Assembly: GCA_963678705.1 (NCBI GenBank)
Contig: OY783208.1
Span: forward strand, 11,076,282-11,140,281
DNA from: Panorpa germanica
Lineage: Eukaryota > Arthropoda > Insecta > Mecoptera > Panorpidae
Length of the DNA stretch: 64,000 bases
Reading direction: 5' to 3'
The notes beneath the pieces are model-generated. The model was not told the origin of the DNA and made no database searches. It saw only the letters and a program-made list of their open reading frames with translations. The translations under genes were made by a program, and so were the position numbers. Shown here one piece after another: positions 12,800-25,912 of this stretch (position 1 is the first letter of the stretch; each line of letters begins with the position of its first letter).

Positions 12800-15160
12800 A
12801 CTTATTTTTTAGAGACGGGTTTTTAAATAAATATTGCAAATCATTTGTATCAATATTACTGTAATTATTTTTTTTATTCAATTTTCTTTTATTAAATTTA
12901 ATAATTTATGAGCAATCGAGATTATTTTTTCCTCTCTTACAATATTCGTAATATAATCTATTTTACGGGATGCTTCAATTATTACAGGGTGCAAATATTG
13001 CATATTGCATTCTAAAGTTCCAACCAGATATATAATATTCGTAACGCTGCTTTTTTCAATTTTTTAATTTCTAAACTTTGAAACATGTATTTGAATATAA
13101 AAAATTATTACAGTAATATTAATACAAATAAATTACAATAATTGGGTTGTGAACAATACCTGAATTTATATAAAACTTCACTGTATATTAGTTGTTTATC
13201 AAAACATCCAATATCCCATTGTTGAAGAAACAACTAAATATTTACCTTCTATTAAATATTTATAAATTTCTTTTATTATCAAATTATTTTATTATCTTAG
13301 TCACCTTGTAATTATTGTAAATCACATTAACTTGATTCATTTGTTTTCAGTTATTCTGAGTTATTCATTCATTTTATAGTTTATAAAAGCATGCTCATTT
13401 TTCGCAATAGTATATTTTCAATAAAGGATTAAATAATTACCCATGGTTTTATAAACGAAATATCAGCAAACTTATACATATTAATTTTGGGTGTTTACTT
13501 AATTGTATAAAATATAGACACCCAAACCCAACCACCCATTATTTTTATTCAATTCGCAATATTATAGAAGTTATAAACGATGAAAATAGTCTTTTTTTTC
13601 ACTTTAATAATTAATGGCGTAAAATTTTACAAAAGATTATAGAGTTTACGACGTCTTTGCTTCCTCACCCTCCTTCCCACTAACATTTACCTACCATTAC
13701 ACTCACTGATAAAAAGAGATATAAAAAAACATATATACATATATGTGGAAATGAGGTACTCTTATTTGGATTTTTGCAAATGTCGATTCAATGGATATTC
13801 AACTATGTAATATATTAGTCTCTTGTCAGGATGTTAAAGAATCAAACAGTTTGTTTAATACATTTATTTACTATAATAATAACGATGATAATAATACAAT
13901 ATTGTTACAATATGAACGCTGGTATTTACTTTACAAATACAGAACAATGAATGAACAAACTAACTTAAAGTCTATAGTTATTATATACTGAGTCCTACAT
14001 TAGTTTTTAGCTAGATTTAACTGATTCGTTTTTATTTTACTGCTTTTTTATGACCAGATGAAACAACGACAACACAGTGCACACTGTAGTATCAAAGCAA
14101 CTCCGGTTTATAATTTATGGCCTGTTGTGATTGGACAGAGAAATTACAATAAAATGAAGCAGAAATTTTAAACAGAGTATTTATTTTGAAAAATAAAATC
14201 GATTTTAATTAGAAAACAAATTTATAATGAAGTAAACAATAACTTTATGCAAGTATTTTATTTATATTTGGAATATAATATTTTATTAAAATTAATATAT
14301 TTACTGCATTAATTGTGATCAACTGATAACAAAACATTAGTCTACATTGTTAAACATTAAATAAACATACAATAACTATTCTATACACTTGAATATACTT
14401 AAACTTTAGCTTTAGTTTTATCTAGAAGACGTCATCTGAAAATTAAATTACATGTACTTTACATATTTATATAGTAATACCTCTTATAAATAATATTTTG
14501 TGAGGATAATATTTTATTTACAGGTAGTTAAAATCTTGATTTGTAATTAAGTTCTTCTTATTTCTCCTTATAAGAGCCGGTATACATGACAGCCGGTAGT
14601 TCTAATTTTTGAATATGCTTTAAAGTTAGGGCTGTTAATAAAAACTCTAAGTTATCCAACACGGGCGACGTCGGCGCGCATCGCCATCTTGAAAAAATGG
14701 CAGCCAAAAATGGTTTATTGACTATATCTTGTTACTAATGCGTACTATGATAAAAATGGTTATTATCAAACTTATAGAAAACTCAATTTCATACAAGTTT
14801 TGCATAGAATATTTTTTTGTGTGTCTTACAGGGACGGAGCTACGTCACGGCAAAGTAGGGCACTTCAATGAAAATTTAAAAATATTTCAATTTTAAGCTC
14901 AATTTTTTTATGTTTATTTCTTATACATCTCTTAATAGTGTTATGTGTTACTTTAAAAATGTGGCTGACGTCTGCAGCGGTATACCTACAATTCAAATTT
15001 TTAATTGCCACAACTCTGTAAGCATTAAGTTATTTAATAAAATAAAAACGCCAATATACATTTTGATAAAACAAAGTCCCACCTTAATTAAATATATTTT
15101 TGTCTTTTTTAGTTTAACTGAAATATAGTATTACTTTGATTATTTGTTTATTCCTTTATG
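12800..15160. other. Non-coding AT-rich DNA
   Basis: No gene can be supported. The 66-codon frame at 13791-13991 is Asn-rich low-complexity sequence. A GC-richer patch at about 14660-14710 contains GGCGACGTCGGCGCGCATCG next to CCATCTTGAAAAAATGG and may be the end of an unrecognised element. A diverged piece of the GAGGACACAAGCCCATT repeat lies at about 14960-15080. Confidence 0.35.
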
Positions 15161-15162
15161 TA

Positions 15163-15595
15163 TTGTTCTTTTGTTGTTTTATGCCGGTTTCATACCAGAG
15201 ATGATTCTGAACAAAAACACCATTTTTACGTCAAAGAGACATTTCTTAAAACATTTTTGTCTTTTGTTGCTGTTTTAGTAAACAAAACACATTCCCATCT
15301 GGAGTCGGAAAGTGCAAAGGAAAAACGTTTGTTGTTGTTTTTTAATCTGCTTGGTTTGAACACGCAATATTTGTTTTTTGTGAACATTTGCGCATGTCAT
15401 GTTTATAATGTTTATAAAACACACAGAACAACACTAAAAACAATACCAGTCTGTTTAGTGTGAACAGTCTGTTTTCAAAAAACAGAAGTGTTTTAAAATA
15501 AAACAAAACATGATTTTGTTTTGGTTTTTGACAACAAAACTATTTTCAAAACTGTCTCTCTGGTGTGAAACCGGCATAAAACAACAAAAGAACAA
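15163..15595. mobile_element. MITE with ~38 bp terminal inverted repeats
   Basis: The left end (TTGTTCTTTTGTTGTTTTAT, then GCCGGTTTCA, then ACCAGAGA) is repeated in inverse orientation at the right end with about one mismatch. The element is about 433 bp long. Its interior is T/A-rich and the small frame at 15158-15463 is not protein-like. No transposase is present, so it is a non-autonomous DNA transposon. No convincing target duplication was found, so the exact outer boundary is uncertain by a few bases. Confidence 0.75.
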
Positions 15596-16495
15596 GGTAT
15601 GAACGTTCTGTTGACGTCAAATTACTCTTAATGCAGATTCCAAACCATCAACAGCTAAAACAACAAAATAAAATTAAGAAAAACCATTTTCTGTACAATA
15701 TAGATTCTATTATTTGATTGTGTGCGTAATATAAATGTGTTAAAATAAAATTCAGAGCTGTTTGATAAAAATATCAAAGTACATACTGTGTTAAAGTTGA
15801 GTGCCCTAGTGTTTATAGATTTCTTTTTAGAAACGATTAAAAAGAGACAATTTCCTTATATATGATAACTTTTAGCTCAATTTCACCACACAACATAATT
15901 TTAACTATGAAGAAATCGTGACAATGGTTTCAAAAACTACGAGTATATAAAAAAATCTTTTTTGAAACTATTGAAAATGGAAAATTATCGAAAGGATACC
16001 TATTATGAAAATAATTAAGTAAAAGAAGTAAGAAAAATATATTTGAAACGCTGAGAAAATTATGCCCGTTTGGAATTTTGGAGAAAGTTAAAATATTGCA
16101 TTTTGTAAAAATGGAATATCTAATGGGCTACTATACTGTTCAATGCATGTTACGTCACATCCGACGATTTAAATCTCTTTTATACATACAAAGGAGAGTG
16201 TGTGAAAAACGTTATTTACTTCTAATAGCTGTGTTATGTATCCCGAGAAGTATTATATTATGAAGGTTTCGAAAAAAGGACATAATCTCAATTATGTATA
16301 TCTTTAATAAATAGGTTCAATAAAAAAATTAAATTTCAATTAAAAAAATTATTGTAATTAATACAAAAAATTTACAATAAATATTTAAAAAAACCACCTC
16401 TAAAACATAAAATCTCTAAGATTTGCTAAACATTAAAAACTGCGCCAGTGTTAATTGAGGACCTTGTAAACTAACACTTACCAAACATTAATATG

Positions 16496-16541
16496 CTAGT
16501 ACTGGTTCTTGCCGCTGTGTGCTACTAGTGCTGTTTGTTTT
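16496..16541 (-). repeat. Inverted repeat arm, partner 12076-12121
   Basis: Reverse complement of 12076-12121, containing CCGCTGTGTGCTAC and GTGCTGTTTGTTTT. See the partner entry for interpretation. Confidence 0.6.
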
Positions 16542-16848
16542 AATATCACAAATATTAAAGCTACAAAGAGTTGGTTTTCCCTCCAAACGTTACCATCGTA
16601 GTCTTAATATATGGCATCTGACATTTCTTTTCAATTTTGGCGTTTGTAGGTCACCGACATTTCAAAGCTAATTTGCCACCATTGTCGTGTCTGGTAAGTT
16701 TTGATTTATAATTTATTTTCATTTACTATACTACATTATATTTAATTTCTTTGAAAATAATTTTTATATTTTAAAAATACTTTACGTTTTAACTAATCTT
16801 TTAATGCATTATTTTGCATAAGGTGTATGTATGTACGTAGGAATGGCG

Positions 16849-19711
16849 ATTCTTCTTAAAAAAAGAATACTTTTTAACCTGTTCGAATCAAAGTTTAAAG
16901 AATCGATTCAGAAAAACATCGAAGTCTAGAAATATCGATTCTTCATTTCTTTTTGAGTTTTGATATAAAAAAAAGAAATCTATCTTTTATCGATTTTATT
17001 TTTATTAAATTTGTAAAGAAATACAAGCCTTTCTTATAATTAAAGAATAAGTGAAGAGTGATTTTGGTAATTATTAAATACAGCTATACACTTTTGTTTT
17101 TCACTTTGTAAAAAAACTACTGCATTTTAATATGATTTATTATGCTTATTGTATTCTCAAAACATGTCAAATTCACTACGTAATAATTATTTTACCACTT
17201 TTAATTAATAAATAGGAGATATTGAGGGTTAAAGTTGAAATTTCAAAATTGAGGTTATGTCACCACTGTTATGTGTATCAATTGACAGATTTTTTGCTTA
17301 ATACTGGCTTATTTAGATTCAAACCAAATGTTCTATGAAACGTAAACGTATAATTAAGTAAATTAAAAAAGCGCCGCGCTTTTTTTTTATACCAAAACCG
17401 CCTTTTCTTGTAACAAAAAATTTTCTCACTCAAAATACTTTATTTTACATGTTAATTATATTTAAATATGTGAATATATTTAAACCTTTTCTTAGGCGCT
17501 TATTTTGCAACTTCGTCGGGTAGAGACCAGGCGTCGCGTTCGTATTTGTATCCGACGGGGCTGTTTCACGATGGTCTGGTGTCGTGCCATCGATTTAGGT
17601 ATTGTGATAGCCACGTCGGAAGTGTTTGGTAACTATCAGACGTCTGAGTCGATTGGTTGAAAACATAGGTGAAGCTACCAACAAAAATTTAAAATATTAA
17701 CTAAAAAAAGTCCTTTTTGAATTCAAAATGTTATGATTAATAAATAAAATACACTTGTATTAAACAGTACAAACGTTTGTATTAAAATTAAACTAATGAT
17801 AAAATGCGAAAATAACAATTAGACACCTTGAGTTACAGGAAAATAAATACAACATGTTTTAACATTAATTGCAATACCATAACAATTAATTGCAATAATT
17901 TATTATACTATAATAATTGTGTTCGTATAATTCATAACAAAATTGGAAATATATGATACAAACTAATAATATTAACAATATAACATAATTCAACAACACT
18001 CCTCAGAGTAATACAAGTACATTTTGTTTCATTTAACACTTCAACATTTATACTATAATAACTCCATCTATTCATATGTGCATATATGGGTAGGGTGGAG
18101 GGTATACAGGATCAAAGAGGTTCACTATTTGTATATGTGTACCATCTGTAGCACCTATTACTCTCTGTATGTTGTATTTATTGTAAAATCTGCAATGACA
18201 GGTTTATACATAAAAATATATAAGATATAGATATCGTTGTTTTCATATAATACTACACCGCTTTGATATTATTCTTTTCATTTTGGGAATCGGATGTATT
18301 TAGGCATCAAGTATTTCATTATCAAATCACAGACTGGATGTATACTTTTACTAACGACAACTGTGAAAGTGATACATTGTATTTTCCTCCTACAACTCGT
18401 TGATAACCTTCATGAAAAGAACTGTAGAGCGGCAAAGAACTAAAACATTAGAATAACAATTAAAAACACAGAAACCTAATACAATCGTATAATTATATTA
18501 TAAAAACATATCTTCTATCAATATAACTTCTAACCTTGCTATTAAAAGATACAGCAGATCTTCTAATTTGTTTTGACGCGTGCGGCTTCAGTGTTGCGAT
18601 TATCATCTTAACTATTTTCTTCGAAAATCTAAAGCTATTTAAAATGGATCAATACAAGATCTCAATGTTATTCATCTTAGGTATTCTTGATGGTAAGCAG
18701 CAATTATCTAAAGAAGCACATCATCGAAACTGTTAAATAACTACATTATTATAATCGTTTGTTGCTCCTGTCAAATAATCCTAACCTATAATTTTTTAAA
18801 GTCAAAGTAAAGTATTAAATATGCTAAATAAAAAATATTAAAACATAATTCGTATTTGCAAATATACTTACCTTATATTAAAAAAAATTATAGGCAATTA
18901 TTTAATTAGCTAGATCACTTTTCTTTAACTTGTACAAAAATTACTGTATTTTCATATGATTTATGTTCAATATCATTCAATATTTCAAAAAAGATTAGAT
19001 TTTTATATAGAATAGTGTAGATTTCTACCAAGTCCGACGTCGGATTAGTGTTACCAGGCACCTTATTAGATGCCTGGTAAATAGCGTCGTATTCACGGCG
19101 TTTCCTAGACACACTCCTGCCATGAAATGTCATTCAAAATGCCGTTTTCAAAATTCAGCGTCGTGTGTCGGACTGGTACACGACGACACGACGTCGTTGT
19201 CAGAGTTGCAAAATAAGGCCCTTAATTTATGTTATCATATTCTCAAACCCATCACATATATTTATAATTTTTTGGAATCTTGGGAAGTAAGTATTACACT
19301 GGCCAATAGTAACGAAATTATGCGTAAAATAATGTCAAATGTCACATTTTTTGGTCAACTTTAACCCTCAATATCTCCTATTTATTAATTAAAAGTGGTA
19401 AAATAATTATTACGTAGTGAATTTGACATGTTTCGAGAATACAATAAGCATAATAAAACATAAAAATGCAGTAGTTTTTTTACAAAGTGAAAAACAAAAG
19501 TGTATGCTGTATTAATAATTACCGTGATTTTTGACTAATCAATAAAATCATGCACGTTATTTATTATAGAATAAAATAATTAGAATTTTTCATGTTTAAG
19601 GTTATAATAAATAATTGTATTAGTTGCATTCTTACAAATAGAATCGAATCTCAATTTTCGAGTGTTTGAGATCGATTCACGGGATTAATCGATCTCTGAT
19701 CGCCATCCCTA
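16849..19711. mobile_element. Putative non-autonomous DNA transposon with long, diverged inverted ends
   Basis: The left end reads GGAATGGCGAT and the right end, reverse-complemented, reads GGGATGGCGAT. Both are followed by regions rich in GATTCGA/TCGAATC. Further in, two copies of the subterminal repeat family face each other (17060-17310 forward, 19335-19520 reverse). Interior frames (18024-18230, 18536-18736, 18915-19133) are not recognised and no transposase is seen. TA flanks both ends, but no longer target duplication is evident. The superfamily is unresolved. Confidence 0.5.
17494..19222. repeat. Inner inverted-repeat pair, possible nested element
   Basis: AGGCGCTTATTTTGCAACT at 17494-17512 faces AGTTGCAAAATAAGGCCCT at 19204-19222. 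Both are followed inward by GC-rich, CGTCG-containing sequence that contrasts with the AT-rich surroundings. This could be a second transposon inserted between the two halves of the outer one. A perfect 7 bp hairpin stem, CCAGGCA/TGCCTGG, lies near 19051-19078. Confidence 0.4.
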
Positions 19712-19719
19712 GACTGTAG

Positions 19720-21486
19720 TCAATATAAAATTGTGAATTTCATTAATTCTACAATTTTATATAATCTTTGGAATAATGCATCGAAATTCTAAACTTCTAA
19801 GCACATGGTGTTTTTTATTTGAAGTTTGATAAAAATATAAAATCTATATGTTTATTTCAATTTCTGGTTTTTTATTCTCTCTTAGATTAATTTGATATTA
19901 CTTTAAAAGTAAGTTGATCATGTAATGTTAATTTAAATTTCACCTCATTTAATATATATATATATATATATGTATAGCAAAATAATTGTATTAATTAGAG
20001 TGGGTTTGTCATTTAATTCTGTAAGTCAGCTAATTCAACTAGCTTATTAATAAAATGAACTTTATAAAATATAAATTTTTGCTATTCTTTTTATATTTCA
20101 TATTTTGTCTAGATAGTATAGCACCAGGTTTTGATACTTGTTAAATAAGTTTTTGTTTTAAACCTTATTGTAAAAGAACTACTGCATTGTAGTATGTTGA
20201 AATTGTACTTGTACTTGTTGTAATTGTAATTGTAAAATGTATGAGGAAATTAAACGTATTACTCATGGAACAACTTTTAATTATGAAATAAACAATATTC
20301 CTGGTTAAAGTTGACGAGTAAATGTAGTGTTGTAAGTACGCATATGTCGCACTTACCTTTTATTTTAATAATATTAAATGTTAATTATTACATAAGAATT
20401 ATATTATGTCAACAGTTTTTGTATTAGTATTAATATTGTAATGAATAATTGTTTAAGTTTAGCGCTTGTAAATATTGTCTCTGGTCTGTGGAGATTTATA
20501 TTGTTTTAATACTGGTAACCCAGTATTGGCGTTATTTGATGTGAAATAAATCATTATATATTAAACTGTACGACACTCGGAACACCAGTCTTAAACTGAG
20601 CCTCAAAGTGATTACGACTTGTAACTTCGTTCGTACAATAACTCCAATTGTAACATCAAGTGTACTACTGTAAGCACGTTTTCACTATTAATCAAATTAT
20701 AACACTAAGAATTACATTTTGTTTTATATCTGACATCTTTATTAATCTAATAAAATACTATTGTAATTAAGTATGCAGATATAATATTACAACGAATAAA
20801 TGATATATTTTAATAAAAGTGTTTGTATTAATAGTATTTAAAAGATACTAATTGTCCAACGTGATACGTTGTAACAAGGTTTTACTTTAGACCGCTCAAG
20901 TATTATCAAATTACAACAATACTCCGTTTTAACAAGAATTCTGTTAATCATCTTAAAGAGAGTTAATTCTTATCAACGTGAGTGATTCAAGAAGGTGGAT
21001 GATCGTCATAAGAAGAGTCTACTTCCAGAAACTAGCAACACGGCGTGATGTATTAGCAAGCTGAGTAATCTCCACATACAACGAGCATCCGACCTCTTTT
21101 TACAACATTGATGTCAGGTGTAACATCCGCCCTTCGAATCTTACTTACAACAGTAGTATGACTCCATTTTAACATTGTCGTTTTATTTCTAACCTCAAAT
21201 TTGAAATTTCAACTTCAACCAATGATATTGTCAATTTCTTAATTAAAAGTGGCATAATGTATATTACGTAGTGATTTCAACAGTTTTTGGCTTTATAAAA
21301 AGCACCATAAAATATACGAAAATGCAGTGGTTTATTCTTCAACTTTCAATACAAAATTGTGGTGTATATCGAATAATTACCAAATATAGTACAAATTTAT
21401 TGATTCAAAACTGAAACTACCTGATTGATGGTCGTACATGAGCGTGTGGCCTGTTGTATTTTTGTTAGTTGTGTGACTTTCCGGAT
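19720..21486. other. Non-coding DNA with two subterminal-repeat copies
   Basis: Copies of the 262-500 family lie at 20130-20335 (same orientation) and 21195-21385 (reverse). Between them, about 20400-21190, is DNA with repeated GTTGTAAC/TTACAAC words and no supported ORF. Confidence 0.4.
19952..19973. repeat. (TA)n microsatellite
   Basis: About eleven uninterrupted AT dinucleotides form a short simple-sequence repeat in non-coding DNA. Confidence 0.9.
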
Positions 21487-21574
21487 GTGCATTCAATTTC
21501 TATTTAAATTAAAGGTTTCCTACTTTTTTAAATAAATATTAATAATTCATTATTTCAGATAGAATTAATTGATA

Positions 21575-24260
21575 GCTACAAAATGAACGCTGTCCCAATG
21601 TTTAGATGAATCAGCAACGATGTCATCAATAAAATGGCTGCGCCCACCTTGAAGAAATGTTTAATGTGAGTGTATTATTTATTCCTTTATTTATACAAAG
21701 GATATGCAAGGATCAATATCATTATGATGTTGTTTAATGTTGTCGAATGACTTTGAAAAATTGTAACTTAATGGAGTATAATTAGCGACTCTTCTTACGA
21801 GAAATCACTCCACTTCCACATCATACCATTATTGCAGAATTTGTTGTTATAAGATGGTCTGAAGCAACTTTTGTTTTAAGGCACTTTACAAATACTTCTA
21901 TGTCTTATATTGAATATTTTACTTTTAGATGGTTAGATCGAACTTTTGCATGTCAGGAGTAGCAGGAGGAGTAAATGCCAACTAGATTAAATAGAACTGT
22001 GATAAAAGAAACGGCAAGAACAACAGGTAAATATTAGCGAAACTTTTGTTGAGACAATTACTTATAATATTAGTTTGTGTCAAATATAAATTGCTTGTAT
22101 GTTGGGAATTATTTTAAATACTTAAAATGAATACGATGTTATTTTGTTTATTTTCATTTTACATATTGATTTATATATATGTATTTTATCAATACTTTTC
22201 GTTTCGGAGAGTGAATTGATTTTGTTAATCAACGGTTCTTACAAATGCCTATCGAATGTGATTTGTCTAAATTTAAATAAACATAAAACATTACATTGTA
22301 AAATAAATTCATTTTAAAAAACTTGTATGCCTAACTTATACTTTTTAATTAATTATGTAAACGCCTCTATATTTTGGCATGCCTCCATCTCGATCTCGAT
22401 GGAGCATGATTGCTATATGGAGGTAGATTAATTTGAGTGAACTCGCTTTCGGTGTCCACACTCTTTGCGTCTGGATCCCATCCTCATAGTTCTCTACATT
22501 TTCCTACAAATATTTTGTATTTGTTTGTAGCTAACATTATACGTTCAGACCTCGTTATTAATAAAAAACTTCATTTTCACAGATTAATATGCCGAAAGGA
22601 TAAAACATAGATAAAGACGTAATGTTATAGCAGGAGCTGCTAAAGACTGCTTCTTCATGACCTTCTTGAGAATGCAGATAGCCTTTGTGTGCTAAGAATT
22701 TATCTTCGTAGCATTTACGACCAATATTCATCGAGAAGTTTCTCATAAGAATGGTAGGTTCTACTAATTAATTAAACTTACTAACGCATTTTATAATATA
22801 GCATTTAAAATTTTACGAATGTAAAATTGATCTGCAATGATGAACCACAGCGACTTAATGAGCCTTGAAGAATTTATTAAATTTGTCCTTTAAGAAGATC
22901 TGAGCAATTGTTTCTTTAACGCATTTTAGAGACATCTTTTACCGATTTTTTAATATTTATTGTTTTCTTTGTAGATCTGTATAACTGGAGCATACCAGAG
23001 GAGGGATTACCAACTACATTACACCGAACCATGCTAAAAGAATTTTACTGCAGGGACTCAGGTAAATACTAGTGACGCACTTTTATACTACACCTGGTTT
23101 TAATATTGGTTTGAATTAAATAGATTCTAAGTCATAAATTTAATTATTTTAAATATTCGTGAAAATCCTTAAAATAATATGAAAGCTGCGTCTGTATCAT
23201 TAAGTATTATTTTCATTTTATTAGTTATTTTTTATTTTGGTTAACAAGTTTGTTTTTATATTACACTGGCCTTTGAAAAATCACGGCCCCAATTTGTGTC
23301 GTTAATTGTTACTGAAAAAAGACTGGCCATTCGTATAACAATGTATTTCAACCAGTATTTATTAATTGGTACCCGAATATATTACGTATATTCTTTTTAA
23401 ATCGAAGTACTTTAGCAATACTTATCGAAATGTGAACTAATTACTAGATTTTAAAAAGACTTCAATCGGGGCACTGGTGCATTAAATATTTAAATGTACA
23501 AAATACAATATAGGATTTAATTTAAAATATGTGCACAAACATTCTAAAGAACTAATTTGAATTTAAATTGTTAATGGCATATAAAAGAATAGATTTATCA
23601 ATTTTTCTTCTACTTTTTGTTTTGGCGGGATTATTGATTTTGTTTATCTGAGATTCATATACACTGTGATTCATTGACCTAAATAAATTTATGTTATTAC
23701 GGTGTAAAATGTCAATTCATTTAAACAAAGTCTTATGCTACTTATGCTTTTTTAATTAGTAAATAATTTCGTGCTTAAATGATACCTTGTGAAATACATT
23801 TCTGTGAAAAAGGTTTAAATAAAATTGATGTAGTTATTATTTAATGACTTGGACTTCTGTTTATTGATATTATATAAACGCCTCTATGTTTTGGCATGCC
23901 TCCATATCGATCTCGATGGAGCATGAATGCTATATGGAAGTAGATTAACATGGATGACTAACTCTTTGCGTCTGGATCCCACCCTTATAGTTCTCCACAT
24001 TTTCTCAAAAATATTTGGCATTTGTCTGTATTTAATAATTCAGTTTTTACCATTTAAATTTTCTTTTCGCAGAATAATTCACTTTCTCTGCAGAGCACAA
24101 AACATAACAGCAACGTGATGCTACAGATTGCAACAATTAAATTTCCAAACCTGCTGAACAACTTCCAAGACATCTTCAATAACCTGAACTAAAGCAAGAA
24201 GATTGACTTCATGACGCTTCAGAGCGCTTCATCAGAACCAGAACAGTAGGTCCAATAGTC
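21575..24260 (+). pseudogene. Unrecognised multi-exon gene remnant, right-arm copy
   Basis: Plus-strand partner of the 7740-10480 remnant. An exon near 21615-21665 gives MSSIKMAAPTLKKCL before a GTGAGTG donor-like site. An exon at about 22975-23060 is flanked by TTGTAG and AG|GTAAAT and reads EEGLPTTLHRTMLKEFYC. The terminal block at about 24080-24250 begins with NVMLQIATIKFPNLLNNF but has a TAA (where the left arm has GAA) and then a frameshift. It is therefore more damaged than the left copy. The product is not recognised. Confidence 0.45.
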
Positions 24261-25436
24261 TTGTGTCTATAACTTGAGGACGTGGTTACAAACACGCTTT
24301 TATTATTAACTCTTCTGCAAATTATTTGTCGACGATGATGGTGTTCATGCACTTTAGTGTACTCCTAGAATATTTACGTAGATTTATTTATTAATTAAGG
24401 TTACCACATTTCTTTTCAATTGCGACAGCTCATGCGGAGTTCTGCTCGTCATTTCAGTAGGAAGGATCTGTGGTGGAGTCCTTTAATTAGTCGCTGATTC
24501 ACAAGTACAATATACAGGCTAACTGAGGTAATACATACGTGTCCTTTATTATATGGTAAACAACAAAATAATAATATAAAAGTTATAAAAATCTTAAAAT
24601 ACACACTTAAACCATCACTGAGGGTTCGCTAATTAATTTTGTTTTAATGGAGTATAGTAACTTCAGATAGCCTGTATAATATTAAGGTCGTTTTACACGA
24701 TCACACAAGATCCTTCAGATTTACACGATCCGATCAGATCAGAGCTTAGTCCACTCTTATTGTCTTATGTAGATTTAAAAGAGAACTTTGTTCCATAAAC
24801 GCATAGATTTTTCCAGCATAATATTAAGAAGCACAGGGGTGTGCAACTGACTAGCATTTTTTTGTGTGGAAATTAATCCAAACTGTAGTTAAACTGCAGT
24901 TATCCATTTACAATCGGATGCAACAGATCTGTCAGTGAGTTATACAATATTTCACAATATCTAATCCAATTTAGGGGCGAATCTTCATTGGGCTCTAATT
25001 TAATAAAGTAGTTATTGTTTAAAAACCACAAACACCTCTCTGGTCTGGTTTCGTCTTTCTTTGAAATTTTTAAACGCGTTTTTCGCGTTAATTAATTAAT
25101 TTTGTTAATAATATACAAGAGTTAAAAACCATTGAACTCTATTTAAAATGCACTCGCAGTAAAGGATGATAGCTTCCTTTTGGAATGTCCTACAAAATAA
25201 ATAGAAATTAAAACAATGTTAAAGATGTCACATAACCTCCAGGGGCAATGTTTTAGTTTATGGATTTTATAAATGTTATTAACGTTGTTAGTACAAACCT
25301 CTTTATGAATTTCGGCATCATGAAACGTTACGTCTAAAGTATTCGTCCTGTATTTTTGTTGCGCCAGAACTTCGGTTATTTTCAGTAGTAAATCTGGTTT
25401 TACTGTTTCCACTAAGTTCCAAATTCTGCAAAAAAA

Positions 25437-25620
25437 ATACCAGTTATTTAGAGCAATGGGCTTGTGTCCTCATTTCTTAGTGGTCGATAGATGTTAATAA
25501 ATGTGTATTGGCGTGTCTATTTTATTAAATATCTAAATGTTGACGGAGATATAGCAATTAAAAATTTGAATTGTAGTTTTAGCGTTAGAAATGGTCGGCC
25601 ATATTTGTATGACGAAAAAT
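25437..25620. repeat. Dispersed repeat ending in GAGGACACAAGCCCATT, right-arm copy
   Basis: Inverted-arm partner of 6440-6600. It begins AATGGGCTTGTGTCCTC and ends GGTCGGCCATATTTGTATGA, as the reverse complement. Confidence 0.65.
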
Positions 25621-25908
25621 GTAGGCTCATAGCGAGATAAAGGTATACGTTTCTATTTGTTTTCTACGCGCATGCGTCGAAAGTGACAGTTGTCAAGTCA
25701 GAGCTGTCTAGATATAATACGTGACAGTTGTTAAATATGACATTACATTGATCTAGAATAATGTAGATGTGTATTAATATAAATAAACTATATATAAATA
25801 TAACTATAACTAAAAATGAGTATATGTTTTCACTGAACGGTCACTGTTTTATCGACAGACGAGCTTTGTACCAACTAATTTCTTTACATATTTAATATTT
25901 ATTATATC

Positions 25909-25912
25909 TTAA
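25909..25912. other. TTAA target-site duplication, left copy (outer element)
   Basis: Flank ATATC-TTAA joins GGATGTATGAGC. Its partner is TTAA at 36376-36379 followed by TAGAAT. The left arm of the inverted duplication shows the unoccupied site, reverse complement of CTATTAAGATAT at 6132-6143, so the duplication is read directly from filled and empty alleles. Confidence 0.9.

Larger units (their letters stand above)
21487..25908 (-). repeat. Right arm of inverted duplication, inner part
   Basis: Reverse complement of about 6139-10556. The inner edge is near 21487, where left and right sequences diverge. The arm stops at 25908, immediately before the TTAA (25909-25912) carrying the transposon block, and resumes at 36380. 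Confidence 0.85.

Noticed and set aside
15158-15463. 101-codon frame inside a MITE
   Set aside because: It starts at the inverted repeat, is low complexity, and matches no protein pattern.
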